From assembly GCA_905331475.1 (NCBI GenBank), contig CAJNYU010002392.1:62001-126000 (forward strand): a stretch of DNA of 64,000 nt, written 5' to 3'. Every line of letters starts with the position of its first letter. Within the stretch, counting starts at the first letter, position 1. A program made the translations under genes and the position numbers. The stretch comes from Rotaria socialis (lineage: Eukaryota > Rotifera > Eurotatoria > Philodinida > Philodinidae). Positions 12,861 through 24,022 of the stretch are shown here, piece by piece. The notes under the pieces were generated by a model that did no database searches, was not told where the DNA came from, and saw only the letters and a program-made list of their open reading frames with translations.

Positions 12861-13221
12861 AAATTTTTCACATTATCTAATTGCGTATTTTTTTCAATAT
12901 TATTAATGAATAAATATTTAATATATATAAAATTATTCTGTCACGTTTTATGTGACCCCAGTGAATCAAATGCATCAGCTGTTTAATTGTTATATATTGA
13001 TAAAAACCAAAATAGTATGCTTGGGTGCACATTTTCATTTCTTTTTCTTTCTCATGATGCTTTCAAAAGAGAGAGAAAAATCGATGTATTTTTATTCAAG
13101 CAGTTGTACAAGTATATTTAATAATGTCTAGATATTTATATATAGATATCAATTTCATTTACTCAAAGCACTATTGAAATCAATAATTACGAATAGAAAA
13201 TAATTCGGAAGATATTGTGTT
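12861..13221. other. Intergenic, no gene seen
   Basis: Short spacer between the filament-annexin stop and the next start. An AATAAA about 50 bp after the stop is a likely polyadenylation signal. The rest is AT-rich and probably holds the promoter of the membrane-protein gene. Confidence 0.5.
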
Positions 13222-14103
13222 ATGATGTTTGATTTTATTAAAGGATTTTCTTCATTTATTCTAATTATTCTAACAAATATTATTACCGGACCTATTTCCA
13301 TTGTATCGAATTATTATTTAATCAAGTCAGATTCGATCTCTACAAGTTTAACATCATGCAATTTAATGATTACAATTTCTTTTGGACTCATGGATTCAAT
13401 TCTATATGGTATTGGCATATATTTATCGATGCGAACAGTTTATGAATCACATGACCAACTAACGTTGTCTAATAAACAAATTGTACATTATCATAAACGA
13501 TTTGAGTCCATTCTAATAAAAGAAAAGCATTTATTAGAACCGATCGGTCAACAAATTGATATATTAATTCAAAATCAAATAAATTTAGATGCTTTAATTA
13601 ACGATTTAGTTAAAGATAATTATAGAGACCAACCATTGATAGAAAATATTCTAAATAAATTAGCAACATTGAACTTTATTCAAAACGATAGTATAAGAAC
13701 AATCGAAAAGAATATTAAGGAAAGTATCCGATTATTAAAATTAAATTCAACGATAAATGAAAACAATCCTGGATTACATCAGAATTATTTTGACAATTTA
13801 GTATTATCAAATGATTATCTCTACGATCGAATTTATTCATTTATTTTTTCCATATCATTTCTTATATATATTCAGCAAATATTGCTTTGGCTTTTACAAT
13901 ATTTAACTTTGAAAAATCCTGAAAAATATATTTCATATTCATTCATTCTTTCCACTATTATTATTTGCCAATCACTAACTTTAATTTATTTCATTGAAAT
14001 AACGAACACATTTCATTATCTTTCTCCATTGTATATTTACACATGTCTTTTTGTTATTCGAAGTTTTATAGTAATCTATCAGAATTGTTTTTCTATTCAT
14101 TAA
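13222..14103 (+). CDS. Uncharacterised multi-pass membrane protein, intronless
   Basis: I do not recognise this gene. A single open frame of 293 codons starts at tandem ATG codons and has no sign of splicing. Hydrophobic segments lie at about residues 7-29, 43-68, 208-234, 241-262 and 268-288, which suggests about five membrane spans. Between the second and third lies a charged, helix-prone region of about 130 residues (for example EKHLLEPIGQQIDIL) that probably faces one side of the membrane. There is no clear signal peptide separate from the first span. The layout of two spans, a long loop and three spans resembles some taste-receptor-like or 7TM remnants, but no motif confirms a family. 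The lack of introns contrasts with its neighbours and might point to a rotifer-specific family or a retrocopy. Confidence 0.6.
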   Translation: MMFDFIKGFSSFILIILTNIITGPISIVSNYYLIKSDSISTSLTSCNLMITISFGLMDSILYGIGIYLSMRTVYESHDQLTLSNKQIVHYHKRFESILIKEKHLLEPIGQQIDILIQNQINLDALINDLVKDNYRDQPLIENILNKLATLNFIQNDSIRTIEKNIKESIRLLKLNSTINENNPGLHQNYFDNLVLSNDYLYDRIYSFIFSISFLIYIQQILLWLLQYLTLKNPEKYISYSFILSTIIICQSLTLIYFIEITNTFHYLSPLYIYTCLFVIRSFIVIYQNCFSIH

Positions 14104-15014
14104 TCTTGAATACAATTGTATATCTTCATTGAGAAACATAGAAATAAATATGCTCAAATATTCAATGTTTACTCTTATCTTTTGAAAAAGTATTTCAACG
14201 ATCTGATCTCAGTATTTGTCTTTCTATGAAACAACATCTAATTCGAAACGTGCAATAGCCGGTGGCAGTTTTGATGCTTATCGGCTGATTGTTGTTCACT
14301 GACTAGCAATCATAAAAGATGCTTGGTACAGAAAAAAAAAGAATATATGTGAGATGTGTAGTTTTCTGTTACTGATTACTAATGTCAATAATTCAGTGAA
14401 GTTAGTGCATATTAAGATAAGGAAATTAGTATTCACTGAAGCATTATAATACACTACTGTCAAAAAGGCATATTTTGATAGAACTGATGTCTTGCCGTTT
14501 CAACTTGTAATGATGACTGCCTTGCTCAATGCTACAGTCTTAACAGTCACAATGCACATTCATAACACATGGATTTACTGAAACATGAGAACAATCGAGG
14601 GAGAGCTATGGAATAAAAGTACGATAGCTACAAAACAATGAGAGAGAGAGAATGCGAGATGGCATCAAGTGAAGATGCTACCTAACATTATGTTACATAG
14701 TTTCGAAAGAAAACTTTGCAATACCTTATCAGTTCTCTTCTTATATGTTGATGACTATTCTTAGCTGCTGCTCATTGTCGTTATTGCCCTGTTGAACAAC
14801 GTGAAACGATTTACAAAACCAAGATCTCTCACAATGTATTTCGTTACCATTCCTTCATCTGATAGAAAAGAGACACGAAAGTTAACGCTTTATTTTATTC
14901 AAGAAAAAAGCACTATGCAAAAGAGAACCAATCAATTCAATTGTGAGATACAGGATGGATACAGCAGCTAATAATTCTGTTCGAGAAGTTAAATCTTAGA
15001 TGAAAGTCATGGAC
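14104..15014. other. Intergenic, no gene seen
   Basis: Spacer between two convergent genes, so it should hold both 3' UTRs. A short GA-rich run lies at about 14640-14655. No conserved frame was seen. Confidence 0.5.
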
Positions 15015-16073
15015 TTAATTTTTCATTGTCATGATAATTTTTCTCCATTCGCTATTGTTATCTAAATATTTAGCTGTCCCAGCACGCCAACCCCCGCCGC
15101 CGTGAAGTTGCCAACTTAATCGATTTTCTGCATTGTCTTTTTCGTTATAATCCGCTCTGTCACAGTTGATCGTTGTTGATGATGGAGCGAATCCAAATGA
15201 TTTGCTCGGTGTTAAGTACCAGTTTACGTTGCCAAACGTTGTTGGCCGATTTAAAGGGCTATCTAAAGATAAAATTTCTAATGGTCCCATTGCTGCTATC
15301 TTTAATATCATTGATGAACTTCCTTGTATAGCACCGACCATAATTTGTTTCTTACACTGAGCTACTAATGCTCTTAATTCTGCAACTGTTGTTACATGAC
15401 TATACGGATGATCATAAATGATATTCCACGAAGAAGCCAAAGATGACAATGGTACATCATGAGCAACACTTGATGAGAGCCAGTCTATTAAAGAATGTAA
15501 ATTGATACTTGCGTCAAGTTTCTGCACATTTTGTTGTAAATTTTCAACTAGTTTTTCTAATGATTCGATTTTCTTATTACTTTGATTCATCATATTCATC
15601 ACACAATCTAATTGCTCGTGTGTTTCTCGTTTCTTATAAACTAGTCTACATCGTTTGCATTCGATAGTAATTTCACCACACTTTTGCTCATGTTGATCCA
15701 AATCGTTTTTTAACACATTATTCTGACAACCGCGACATATCTTCATTTGATACTGACACTGTTCTTGTTGATGTTTCTCAAGTGATTCATATGGTAATAT
15801 ATCATCACAGCCATTGTGCTTGTTTTCGCATGCAATTTTAAATTTGCACAATAAAGCATAAAGTAATGGCGAGCAACGCTTTTCTTGATAATGCTGACAT
15901 AATGGACACACATTCGGCTTTTCTTTCAAGCATTTGTCAATACAACTCTTGCAAAAGACTCGTTGACAATTTTGACATTCAACTGGTTTCCATAGTAAAT
16001 GAACACAAATCGGACAGAGATATTCATCATCAATTGGACTAATATTTATAATACGTTCGTTGGAAATCTCCAT
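15015..16073 (-). CDS. RING finger / TRAF-type zinc finger protein (probable E3 ubiquitin ligase)
   Basis: Single-exon gene of 352 residues. A RING domain lies at residues 20-58 (CPIC, CQNC, CKSC, CPLC pairs). It is followed by TRAF-type zinc fingers at about 82-160 (C/H pattern around CENKHNGCDD, HQQEQC, CRGC, HEQKC, CKRC) and a short coiled coil at about 165-192 (KKIESLEKLVENLQQNVQKL). The C-terminal 150 residues are not a TRAF-C/MATH domain that I recognise. They end in a conserved-looking block, RLSWQLHGGGGWRAG. I infer ubiquitin transfer and homo-oligomerisation through the coiled coil, with the C-terminal domain binding a partner. RING-TRAF proteins with varied C-terminal domains are numerous in rotifers. 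The ATG at 16073 is the first in frame. Confidence 0.85.
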   Translation of the reverse strand: MEISNERIINISPIDDEYLCPICVHLLWKPVECQNCQRVFCKSCIDKCLKEKPNVCPLCQHYQEKRCSPLLYALLCKFKIACENKHNGCDDILPYESLEKHQQEQCQYQMKICRGCQNNVLKNDLDQHEQKCGEITIECKRCRLVYKKRETHEQLDCVMNMMNQSNKKIESLEKLVENLQQNVQKLDASINLHSLIDWLSSSVAHDVPLSSLASSWNIIYDHPYSHVTTVAELRALVAQCKKQIMVGAIQGSSSMILKIAAMGPLEILSLDSPLNRPTTFGNVNWYLTPSKSFGFAPSSTTINCDRADYNEKDNAENRLSWQLHGGGGWRAGTAKYLDNNSEWRKIIMTMKN

Positions 16074-19053
16074 CGAAAATTAGTTTTAAACTAGGAACGA
16101 AACAAAAGAGCTGTATGCAAAATCTCTATGAGTTTAAATTGTGAAAAGCAATGTGCCTACTTCTGATAATCACAGGCAGAATGTTTTATACGATCTATTT
16201 TGGGACCCACTTGTTTGCCAAAGTCTTACTCGTTGGTGGGAATGCTTCTCAAAGGCGTCTTTTACAATCTATCAATATAATAAGGTATAAAAAGAGATTG
16301 TTACCAATGTTTTTTATGTCTGCGACAAGCCACTTCTAACATATGTATCATGTTCTATTGATGTGGTGAGAATGTTTAGCCTATATAGCTTAGTTCAATA
16401 CTGCGTTTAGATAGCGTTTCCAAAAATTAAAGAATAGATTTGAAATTTAATAGAACGATGCGTTATAACTAATTTTATCAATAAATAATATGTATTTTTA
16501 GACGTGTAACTTCAATAATTCATATTCATGTAATAAATATCTTTTATTATTACATTTCTACTGGTAGAAAATATTTTAGAGGTTCTCCCTATTCTAGAAG
16601 TTGTTATTCTATTAATTTTTAGAAAATAAGATCACTGGTTGAAATATCTGGTTCGAAAAAAGCACTATAAATATCTTGTGAAACTAATTTTACTATTGAA
16701 TTGTTAGCTTTAGTTTCCTTGCTTTTGTTTTGAATGAATGATTCAAGTCTATAACCCCAAATTTTGAGTGCAATTTAAGCCAGAAATCTTACACAAATGT
16801 GGTACAAATTCCCATTCGCCATTCAGACTCGTTCAGTTCTGATTACGACTCTATTGAAAACGATTAAATATAAAATTTGTAGTCTGTTTTTAACTGTGTA
16901 CGATACGATAAAATCCGTTTGTAGCACTGCTCTTACCAAGCAGTAATTTACAAATTTTTGTGACCACAGATCGTATGAAGCGACAGTATACGATACAGGC
17001 TTTTTTTCGCCTGTTTCCCATCGGGGACTTCAATTATTTTCCTGGAAAGATACCGATATTGTGAGTCAGTAAAAATTTCAGGCTGATAATCTGTCTCTAT
17101 ACATATATTTCTATGAAATCAAATATCGTTTGCAAACTAATTTAGACTTACATATTACGGTGAAAGTTGTTTAATAATATAAAAGATGATTACATACGTA
17201 GCCAGTCAAAAGCGATAAGAAGACGTGTTGTTGTGCGAAAATGTGCGCTTTTTACGTTTTCAAAAAATAGTTCTTTTTTATGCTAAAAAACGAGTCTAAA
17301 ATCAATGAGTTTCGTTTATTTACTTCTACAAAAATAAAATGTCTTTGGATTTTGCTTTTCTATCAACGAAAAAAAGAGCGTACTTTATGCGTGAAACTCG
17401 TTAAAACATACCAGCGCCTGGCTAGATATACTTATCACTTGCTTTTACTGATGAAGTAGTCAAACAAACTGTATTTCATTCCATGTTAAATAGGAAAACC
17501 CTCTCACGATTATAATCGTTGTGGCATTCTTACCAACTTGTTTGTGTGAAATGTAGGAAAAACAGTCTTCTTTTTCGTCGTATCAATCGTTTCGCGAGGA
17601 AAAGCACTATCGAATTTTAAGAATTTTCTGTTTTTCGTTGGAATAATATTTTAGCCTTCGTGATGGTTAGACTTGAAGATTGTGTCAATCAATCGGTGGA
17701 AACTAACTCATACTAGTTGTGGCAAAACGGAGTAATGAAAAATTCTTTGCTTTTATTCTTTCGTTGGAAAATATGTATAGAAGGAGAAAAACGATTTCGG
17801 TTAAAGTTTTTAGTGTTCGTCGTCGACTTATCAAATTTTTATTTCGAGAAATCGACTAAAAATGTGGATTATTCTATTGTAGAAAGCTATTTTGTTCGAA
17901 TCTAAAAACGATCATGAAATCCGTGGACTTTCCGTTGGTCGAAAACATACAAGTAGTGTCCTTTCCTGTTGATACTTTTTCTCAGAGATGGGCAAGTCAG
18001 CGTTTTTTCGACTCAAGTCAAGTCAAGTCAGTTTCTGAAAATTTCAAGTCAAGTCAAGTCAAGTCAAGTCAAGTCAAGTCATGAGTAGTTCAAAATATTT
18101 TCAAGTCGAGCACTTTTTCAAGTCAAGTCAAGTCAAGTCTGATTTCAAGTCAAGTCAATTTGAGTCATAATTCATTCAAAAAATCATCAGGTGAAGTCAT
18201 TTTTTGACTTGACTTGCCCATCTTTGATTTATTATTTGTATTTTTCTTCTACATTTCAAATTGGAGTTCAAAAATTCAATTAATAAAAGTTCTCTATACA
18301 TATAATTTTTGACTTGACTTGAATTTCTCTGTACGACTTGTTGCAAGTCAAGTCAAGTCATTCTGAAAATTTTCAAGTCAAGCCATGACCCATCACTGAC
18401 TTGACTTGCCCATCTCTGCTTTTTCTTATCAAAAAATGTTTTTTTTATCAAATTTGAAGTAGCACAGATGAGTATTATTCGATCTTACCATTTAGTTAAA
18501 GAAAGCAACTTAATCATTTATATCAGCTATTCTCTAAAAAAATGATCCTCTCAGACAAGCTGAACTTTGAACCATCCAGAAGAAAAGATATTGAATGATG
18601 CTGACGTGAACGTCGAAACATATTACATTAAAAAAGAAAAATCAAAGATTATGATTTAATAGAAAAGTGTTTTTCTTTCAAAGCAAAAACAATCCCAGAG
18701 AAAAATTCAATTACCAATAATCAAAACACACACACACACACACAGAAATCTTTTTCATGAACATTGTTTCATTGTTTTAAACAAAGTCAAACCGGGAATA
18801 TATACGAAGAAAACTTATGATCGTCATACGTACATAAACCAACACAAATAGATGATTAGAATAGATAATCACAGTAATAAGAGTTGTGAAAAAACAAGCA
18901 AAACACAAAATTTATAACAAAAAAAAACAGTATTGCATTAAAAAAAACTGAACGAAACGAAAAAGTAGATTTTTTAAAGATATCATTAGTATCATAAAAA
19001 TGAATTGCACATAATGCATAAGAATTACTCATTCGAGGATAGATATTTCTCGG
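16074..19053. other. Gene-free stretch of 3 kb
   Basis: No supported gene between the RING/TRAF start and the PICALM stop. It contains the hAT-like MITE (17983-18418), a short CA run near 18728-18743 and A-rich low-complexity sequence at 18880-18970. Small open frames here (16151-16339, 17717-17905) have no domain. The last few hundred bases are probably PICALM 3' UTR. Confidence 0.5.
17983..18418. mobile_element. hAT-like MITE with (TCAAG)n interior and 8-bp target duplication
   Basis: The 17-bp termini CAGAGATGGGCAAGTCA (17983-17999) and its exact reverse complement (18402-18418) are perfect. The flanks ctttttct at 17975-17982 and 18419-18426 are identical 8-bp direct repeats, the length hAT transposases produce. 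The CAGNG...GGGCAA end also fits that superfamily. The 436-bp interior has no frame and is built largely of the pentamer TCAAG/AAGTC in both orientations. A second inward-facing terminus-like block lies at about 18204-18226 (ttgacttgcccatctttga), so the element may be partly duplicated or composite. The perfect ends and target duplication suggest a recent insertion. Confidence 0.92.
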
Positions 19054-21605
19054 TTAAAGATTACCAAACGGATTATTGATCTGTTCCTGGTTAACCAGTG
19101 CAGCATTGTGGAATGGTTGACCTGAAAATGGATTTGTATTAACATTCGTTGGATTAGTGTTCATACCAGTGAAACCCATGTGCTAGAATAATATGTATAT
19201 ATATTACTAAATGATTTAAGCTATAACTCAAACATACCAATGGCCCACTGGGTGCAGCGAAAGGATTATTCGCTGAAGATGTAGATGATGGTTGTTGCCA
19301 CATGGCGCCCGATTGAGCAGTCATCTAAAGAAGAAAAGTTTTATTTTAAATTTCTCGATAAGTACGATCACTTACACTACTAAAAGGTGTATTCGTTGTA
19401 GTAGAATGTGCCATTGGTGCTCCGGGTGAATTCGTCTTTGCTGGAATCGAACTAAGTATTTGTCGACTTTTCACATCATCTGCCGTCCACAAATGATCTT
19501 TCCTATTAAAAAACAAAAATCTCATTTTGATGATAATAACGATAGAATTTGCTACAGAAATTTTTACCCAATTCTAGTATGATCATTTATATCCAGATGA
19601 TCTATTAATTGATTGAGTGATAAATTCAAGTCACCTGTTTGAAGTGGCTTAGTAACTAATGGAGTAATCATATGATTTATTACTAATGGTGTTGAATTAG
19701 TGCTTTTAATTGTTGACAGGGAAGTCGGCTCAAGAACATCACACAAAACATTCGCTGAACACATACATAGAACATAAACGATAGTAGAGTAAAAAGCAAA
19801 TTCTTACGTTGCAATATAGATGTATTAAGAACATTTTGAAACAGAGGATATGTAGTTGTGTTTGTTTGAGGTAATGGTGTAGCCAATGAAAATATATCAT
19901 CAGCTACTGTTTGCTGTTGTGGTTGATTATTTGATGATGGCTGTTGAGAAAAGAAATCGGTGCTATCAAAGATATTTTCATTTGATGTCACTGTTGTTTC
20001 AATAGGAGCAGGTAGTGGTGGCGACGCTTCTTTTTTCTAAATATATTGTAAATATTTTTTGTTCGTTAAATCAAATCGAAAGTGAAATACTATGCGGTTA
20101 TAGTGAATAGTTCATTAGAGAAATATAATACATCATAAAAATTATTAAATTCAGACATATCGATTATACATACTGTATTAAATTTGTCTAATGCTTTCGC
20201 TTCTTCTTGAAGAACTTTTTGTGAATCATCAGTAAAATTATCAAGAAAACCAACGGCGAAGTTCCTCGTATCTTTTTCTATTTGATTTCTGAATAAAGCA
20301 CATAATAGATAATGAACTACGCACATGATAAATACTAAAATTTACTTTGTGACCACTGAATGTGTAGGAATCTTTTTGCCTTCTAAACTAGCTACATAAT
20401 TTTCCAATGATTCTAAAAGATTAACTGGAGCCTATAATAAACGACAAAAATCAAGTTTAATTATTATATTTATCAGAAAACTCAAGTTTACAATCAAAAT
20501 AAAGCAAATATACTTCAATCATTTCTGCTCACTTTATTTTTTTCGACTCCCTAGATTAATAAATTCCCATAAATAGTAAAATTTCTTTTTATTTTAAATT
20601 ATTTACCTTGATTAAATCGCTAATTTCACTGCGATCGACGCCAAGTGGCTAAAATACAAACGATATCTTTATACAAAATTTAGCTATGAACAAATTTTCA
20701 AACATTCTCGATCATCAGAGCATAAAATCAATGAAAAATGAATTTGATAAGCACACATCTGAATTACCGGCTCCCAAAAATATCGATCAAATAATTGTTC
20801 ATAACGCTAATATTATTATTATTTTCTATCTAATCATAAAACTAATGTGAACTTACTTCTGTGATTTTGAAATATTGAGTTACTTGGTCGGTTCGATCGA
20901 GAAATTTTTTGTACATATCAACTGCTTCACGACATTGTTTTTTATTCATGTTGAAATATTTTTCTAGAAGCAAACAAATTTTCGACACGAAAGTAAACTA
21001 TTAAAATTCAAACCGAGTAAATTAATTATTCCATCATTATAAACAGCACAGAGATAGAGTAAGTCTTTGAAAAGAAGAAAAAAACAACTATATATAATGC
21101 CATTCGCCAGTTCATTAGGTGTAACCTAAAATATTACAGAATAAGAATCATTATGTATCTATAATTCGTTGTTGAAACAAAGGTAAGATGTACTATCATA
21201 TGAAACAGCTGGCTCCTGTTATCACTGAATAAAATAAACATTTGATTATATGATTTGACGAGTAGGCCTACTAGTGAATAATATAGATTTGGAGAGTTCT
21301 ATGGTATTGTGATGAATTATAGAGAATAGGCGTATAACACAGATTGTCTGATTACTTGTGGAAAGAGAAAAGTAAATCAATTTTGAAATGTTGTTTACAT
21401 TTTGCAGTTCAATTTATCGGAAATTCTAATAGCGGTGAATGATTATAGCACATCGCAAAAATTATTCGTGTGATGTTTGCAATTGAAAACCCGAAAAGGT
21501 ATCAAATCTTGATATTTCATCATTTATCCGAACTTATTTTTCTAGTTTATTTTCTAGATTGTTGGAAAATATTTGTTCTAACCAGTGGCGAAACCAGGGG
21601 GGCTG

Positions 21606-21652
<47 letters not shown>

Positions 21653-22635
21653 NNNNNNNNNNCCTGGGGCAAACCCGGGGGGGGTGCCCCCCCCCCCCCC
21701 CCCCTAGCCCAAAATCCTGGCTCCGCCACTGGTTCTGACGCTTTACCTGAAATGATTAGAAAAGAACTATTAAACAAGATGAGTTTATAATTCACTGTAC
21801 ATCGAACAATCTGTTTTAAATTTAACTTTTGATAAACTTACATCAAAACGAAGTATAGCATCGATTTGTTTTAGAATAATCGGTAAAGTTTTAAATAGCT
21901 AAAATTAAAAACAAATCATTTATTTGTTTTTCTCTAATATCACCACACTTTCGTACCTTGTCTAAAGGCATTATTCGAAGGGTTCCATCATCTTTCCTTC
22001 AAAGTAAAATAAATGTTTTCACAATCTTTTTCAGTCGATATTAAAAATGTCGTCTACAAACCCTCGTTCTATTTTACAAAAATCGTATCCCATTATTTTA
22101 TAAGCTTCACGTTTTTCATTTAAATAATCAGCATATCGACCAATATAGATGAACATATCAGTACCGGGCATTCCTATACGATCAGCAATGCCAGATGCTT
22201 GTAAATGATAATTATGTGATGCCATATAAGATTCAAAACGCTATGACGATTCGAACGATAAAATAATATTTAAAAATAAAAGCAAAAGTTTACTTCACTT
22301 CCGAATGCCATTAACTGATGAATTGTAATTAGCGATTTAAATGCAACGACCCATGAAGTGTTCTGTGAACGTTCCATTAAAATATCAGCAATATCAGGAA
22401 TCGAAGCGTTAGTTTGATGTGTCATTTGTAAAAGAACTTCAAATGAAATAGAAAACAATTATTTTCATTTCAATATCTGCGTATTAAGATTTAACTTACA
22501 ATCTACATGCTTTCGTTTAGGTCCCGTTACTTCTTCTGTTGTTGCTTTACATACAACTTTAGCTATAGCTTGTCCAGCTATTGTATTTTTTGCAGCTAAA
22601 ATTCTATCAAGAATACTTTGTCCGCCTGCTTGCAT
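19054..22635 (-). CDS. PICALM: Clathrin assembly protein, PICALM/AP180 family
   Basis: Clathrin adaptor that binds PtdIns(4,5)P2 and sorts R-SNAREs at coated pits. Fifteen exons (5' to 3': 22500-22635, 22294-22436, 22062-22240, 21957-21996, 21842-21898, 21014-21125, 20857-20963, 20607-20648, 20346-20431, 20174-20288, 19808-20036, 19568-19754, 19376-19502, 19238-19324, 19054-19182) total 1776 nt, or 591 residues. The ANTH domain fills the N-terminal half: [14 protein letters not shown] carries the lipid-binding K...KxKH signature (residues 30-43), followed by [16 protein letters not shown] and the helical bundle through [18 protein letters not shown]. The C-terminal half is Gln/Ser/Thr-rich and disordered, with three NPF motifs ([22 protein letters not shown]) for EH-domain partners. 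The 0.7-kb intron 21126-21841 carries a MITE. Confidence 0.95.
21583..21731. mobile_element. hAT-like MITE with CAGTGGCG termini and G/C homopolymer core
   Basis: The left end CAGTGGCGAAACCAGG and right end CCTGGCTCCGCCACTG are imperfect inverted repeats. Flanking 8-mers gttctaac (21575-21582) and gttctgac (21732-21739) match at 7 of 8 positions, as expected of an aged hAT-type duplication. The core is a run of about 45 G, the assembly gap 21653-21662, and a C run. It sits in an intron of the PICALM gene. Glycine or proline frames across it are artefacts of the homopolymer. Confidence 0.8.
21653..21662. other. Assembly gap (10 N)
   Basis: Ten unresolved bases inside the G/C homopolymer of the MITE. 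The true length of the element is unknown. A single further N lies at 51949, between two copies of a duplicated sequence. Confidence 0.95.
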
Positions 22636-24022
22636 AATTGTTCTTTTTTATTCTATGATAAACGAATGACACGAGTCTTCTTCATTTTATTGTTTAGATA
22701 GTAAAACAAAAGAGAACAACTCCTTTTAGGGCATTTTATTTGCTTTTAGCAAATGGCGACATATATAACATGTATATGATTGGTTTTATACAATAGAAAG
22801 AATAAAATCTGGATTATAAAATTAAAATAAAATATTTCATCGAAAAACTAAATTTGCTGAATTGAATTCGGTTAATTTTCAATGATTATCAATCTAAAAT
22901 GTAACTACGTCAAAATCGAAGTCTCCCATTTTCCTCTGAGTAAAAACCGAAGCTCACAAACTCAAACTATTTTATTGTGAAAAGCCTATTAGATAAATCA
23001 ATAGATCAAAATGAGTTTCTTGTTTAGATTGAGAAGATCTTACAACTCGGCTCTTCATTTAGTAATTCAATCAATTATAGAATTTTTTGGGTATTATTAT
23101 TTATAAATCAATGTTTGTTTTTGGTTCTTTAGTGTCAGGTGAACTTGTTTTTCTTTGATTCAAATACTTTCATTGTAAACGATCGAGTTATTCAGTCTTG
23201 AAAAATAAATTATACAGCAATGTCGAACGAAGGAAGAAACAGAGTAGATAACGTCCAATGCAAATATTGATTAAGGCGGGAAAAAAATATGCGCACACAT
23301 TTTTTATTTGACAATAATATTGACTGAGCTGTCAAAGGCAGTGATTCACACAATGGTCAGTTCTCATTTTCCGATCAACCAGTCAATGCTTTTTAATAGA
23401 GTGCATGAATAGTAGTAGTGCATAAAAAATTGTAATAGTCTCGAAAGTCTGCAGCTGAAAAATAATTAAAAGTTATACAAAGTCCGCCAAGATTTTTCGT
23501 GCGAGTATCCAAAAACTTCTAGTATGTTCTGGTGAAATCCTAAAAACCCGTTTTTAAAATCAAGATATGAATTGTCAACTTTATCTTTCATATCCACAAC
23601 GTATTTCTTCCTTATCGTACTATTTCATATGTCAAAAAAGCTCCACAAAATATGACACCATATTTTGGGTGCATTCTTTTTCTTTGGAAAGAAATATACT
23701 AGATGTTGTTTTATCTTAGTATGAAAAACGAAAATATAAACCTTGCCGAATACTAATAGAAACAGCTGTGTACACAATTCTTGAGGTTTGCTGATTAATT
23801 TCCTCATGTAAAATAGATCTTATTCTAGTATCTTTCACGTGAACGTTTATTCTTATCGTTTTCTTTTATTCTACAAAGACTTGATGAGTGTGATAACATA
23901 CTGTTGCTTATAACTAATAATACCGTTTTCTTATTTTTATTACACAAAAAGAGTGCAAAAAAATCATAAAAAAAAAAACATTGCATAATAAGAGATTATT
24001 TTTTTCCCTTAAATCTGAAACA
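22636..24022. other. Intergenic, no gene seen
   Basis: Upstream region of PICALM and downstream region of TMEM19. It is AT-rich, and a small open frame at 23625-23807 has no domain. The PICALM promoter should lie in the first few hundred bases; no known element stands out. Confidence 0.5.

Noticed and set aside
21470-21795. Open frames coding polyglycine (plus) and polyproline (minus)
   Set aside because: They run through the G/C homopolymer and N gap of a MITE in an intron. They are not genes.
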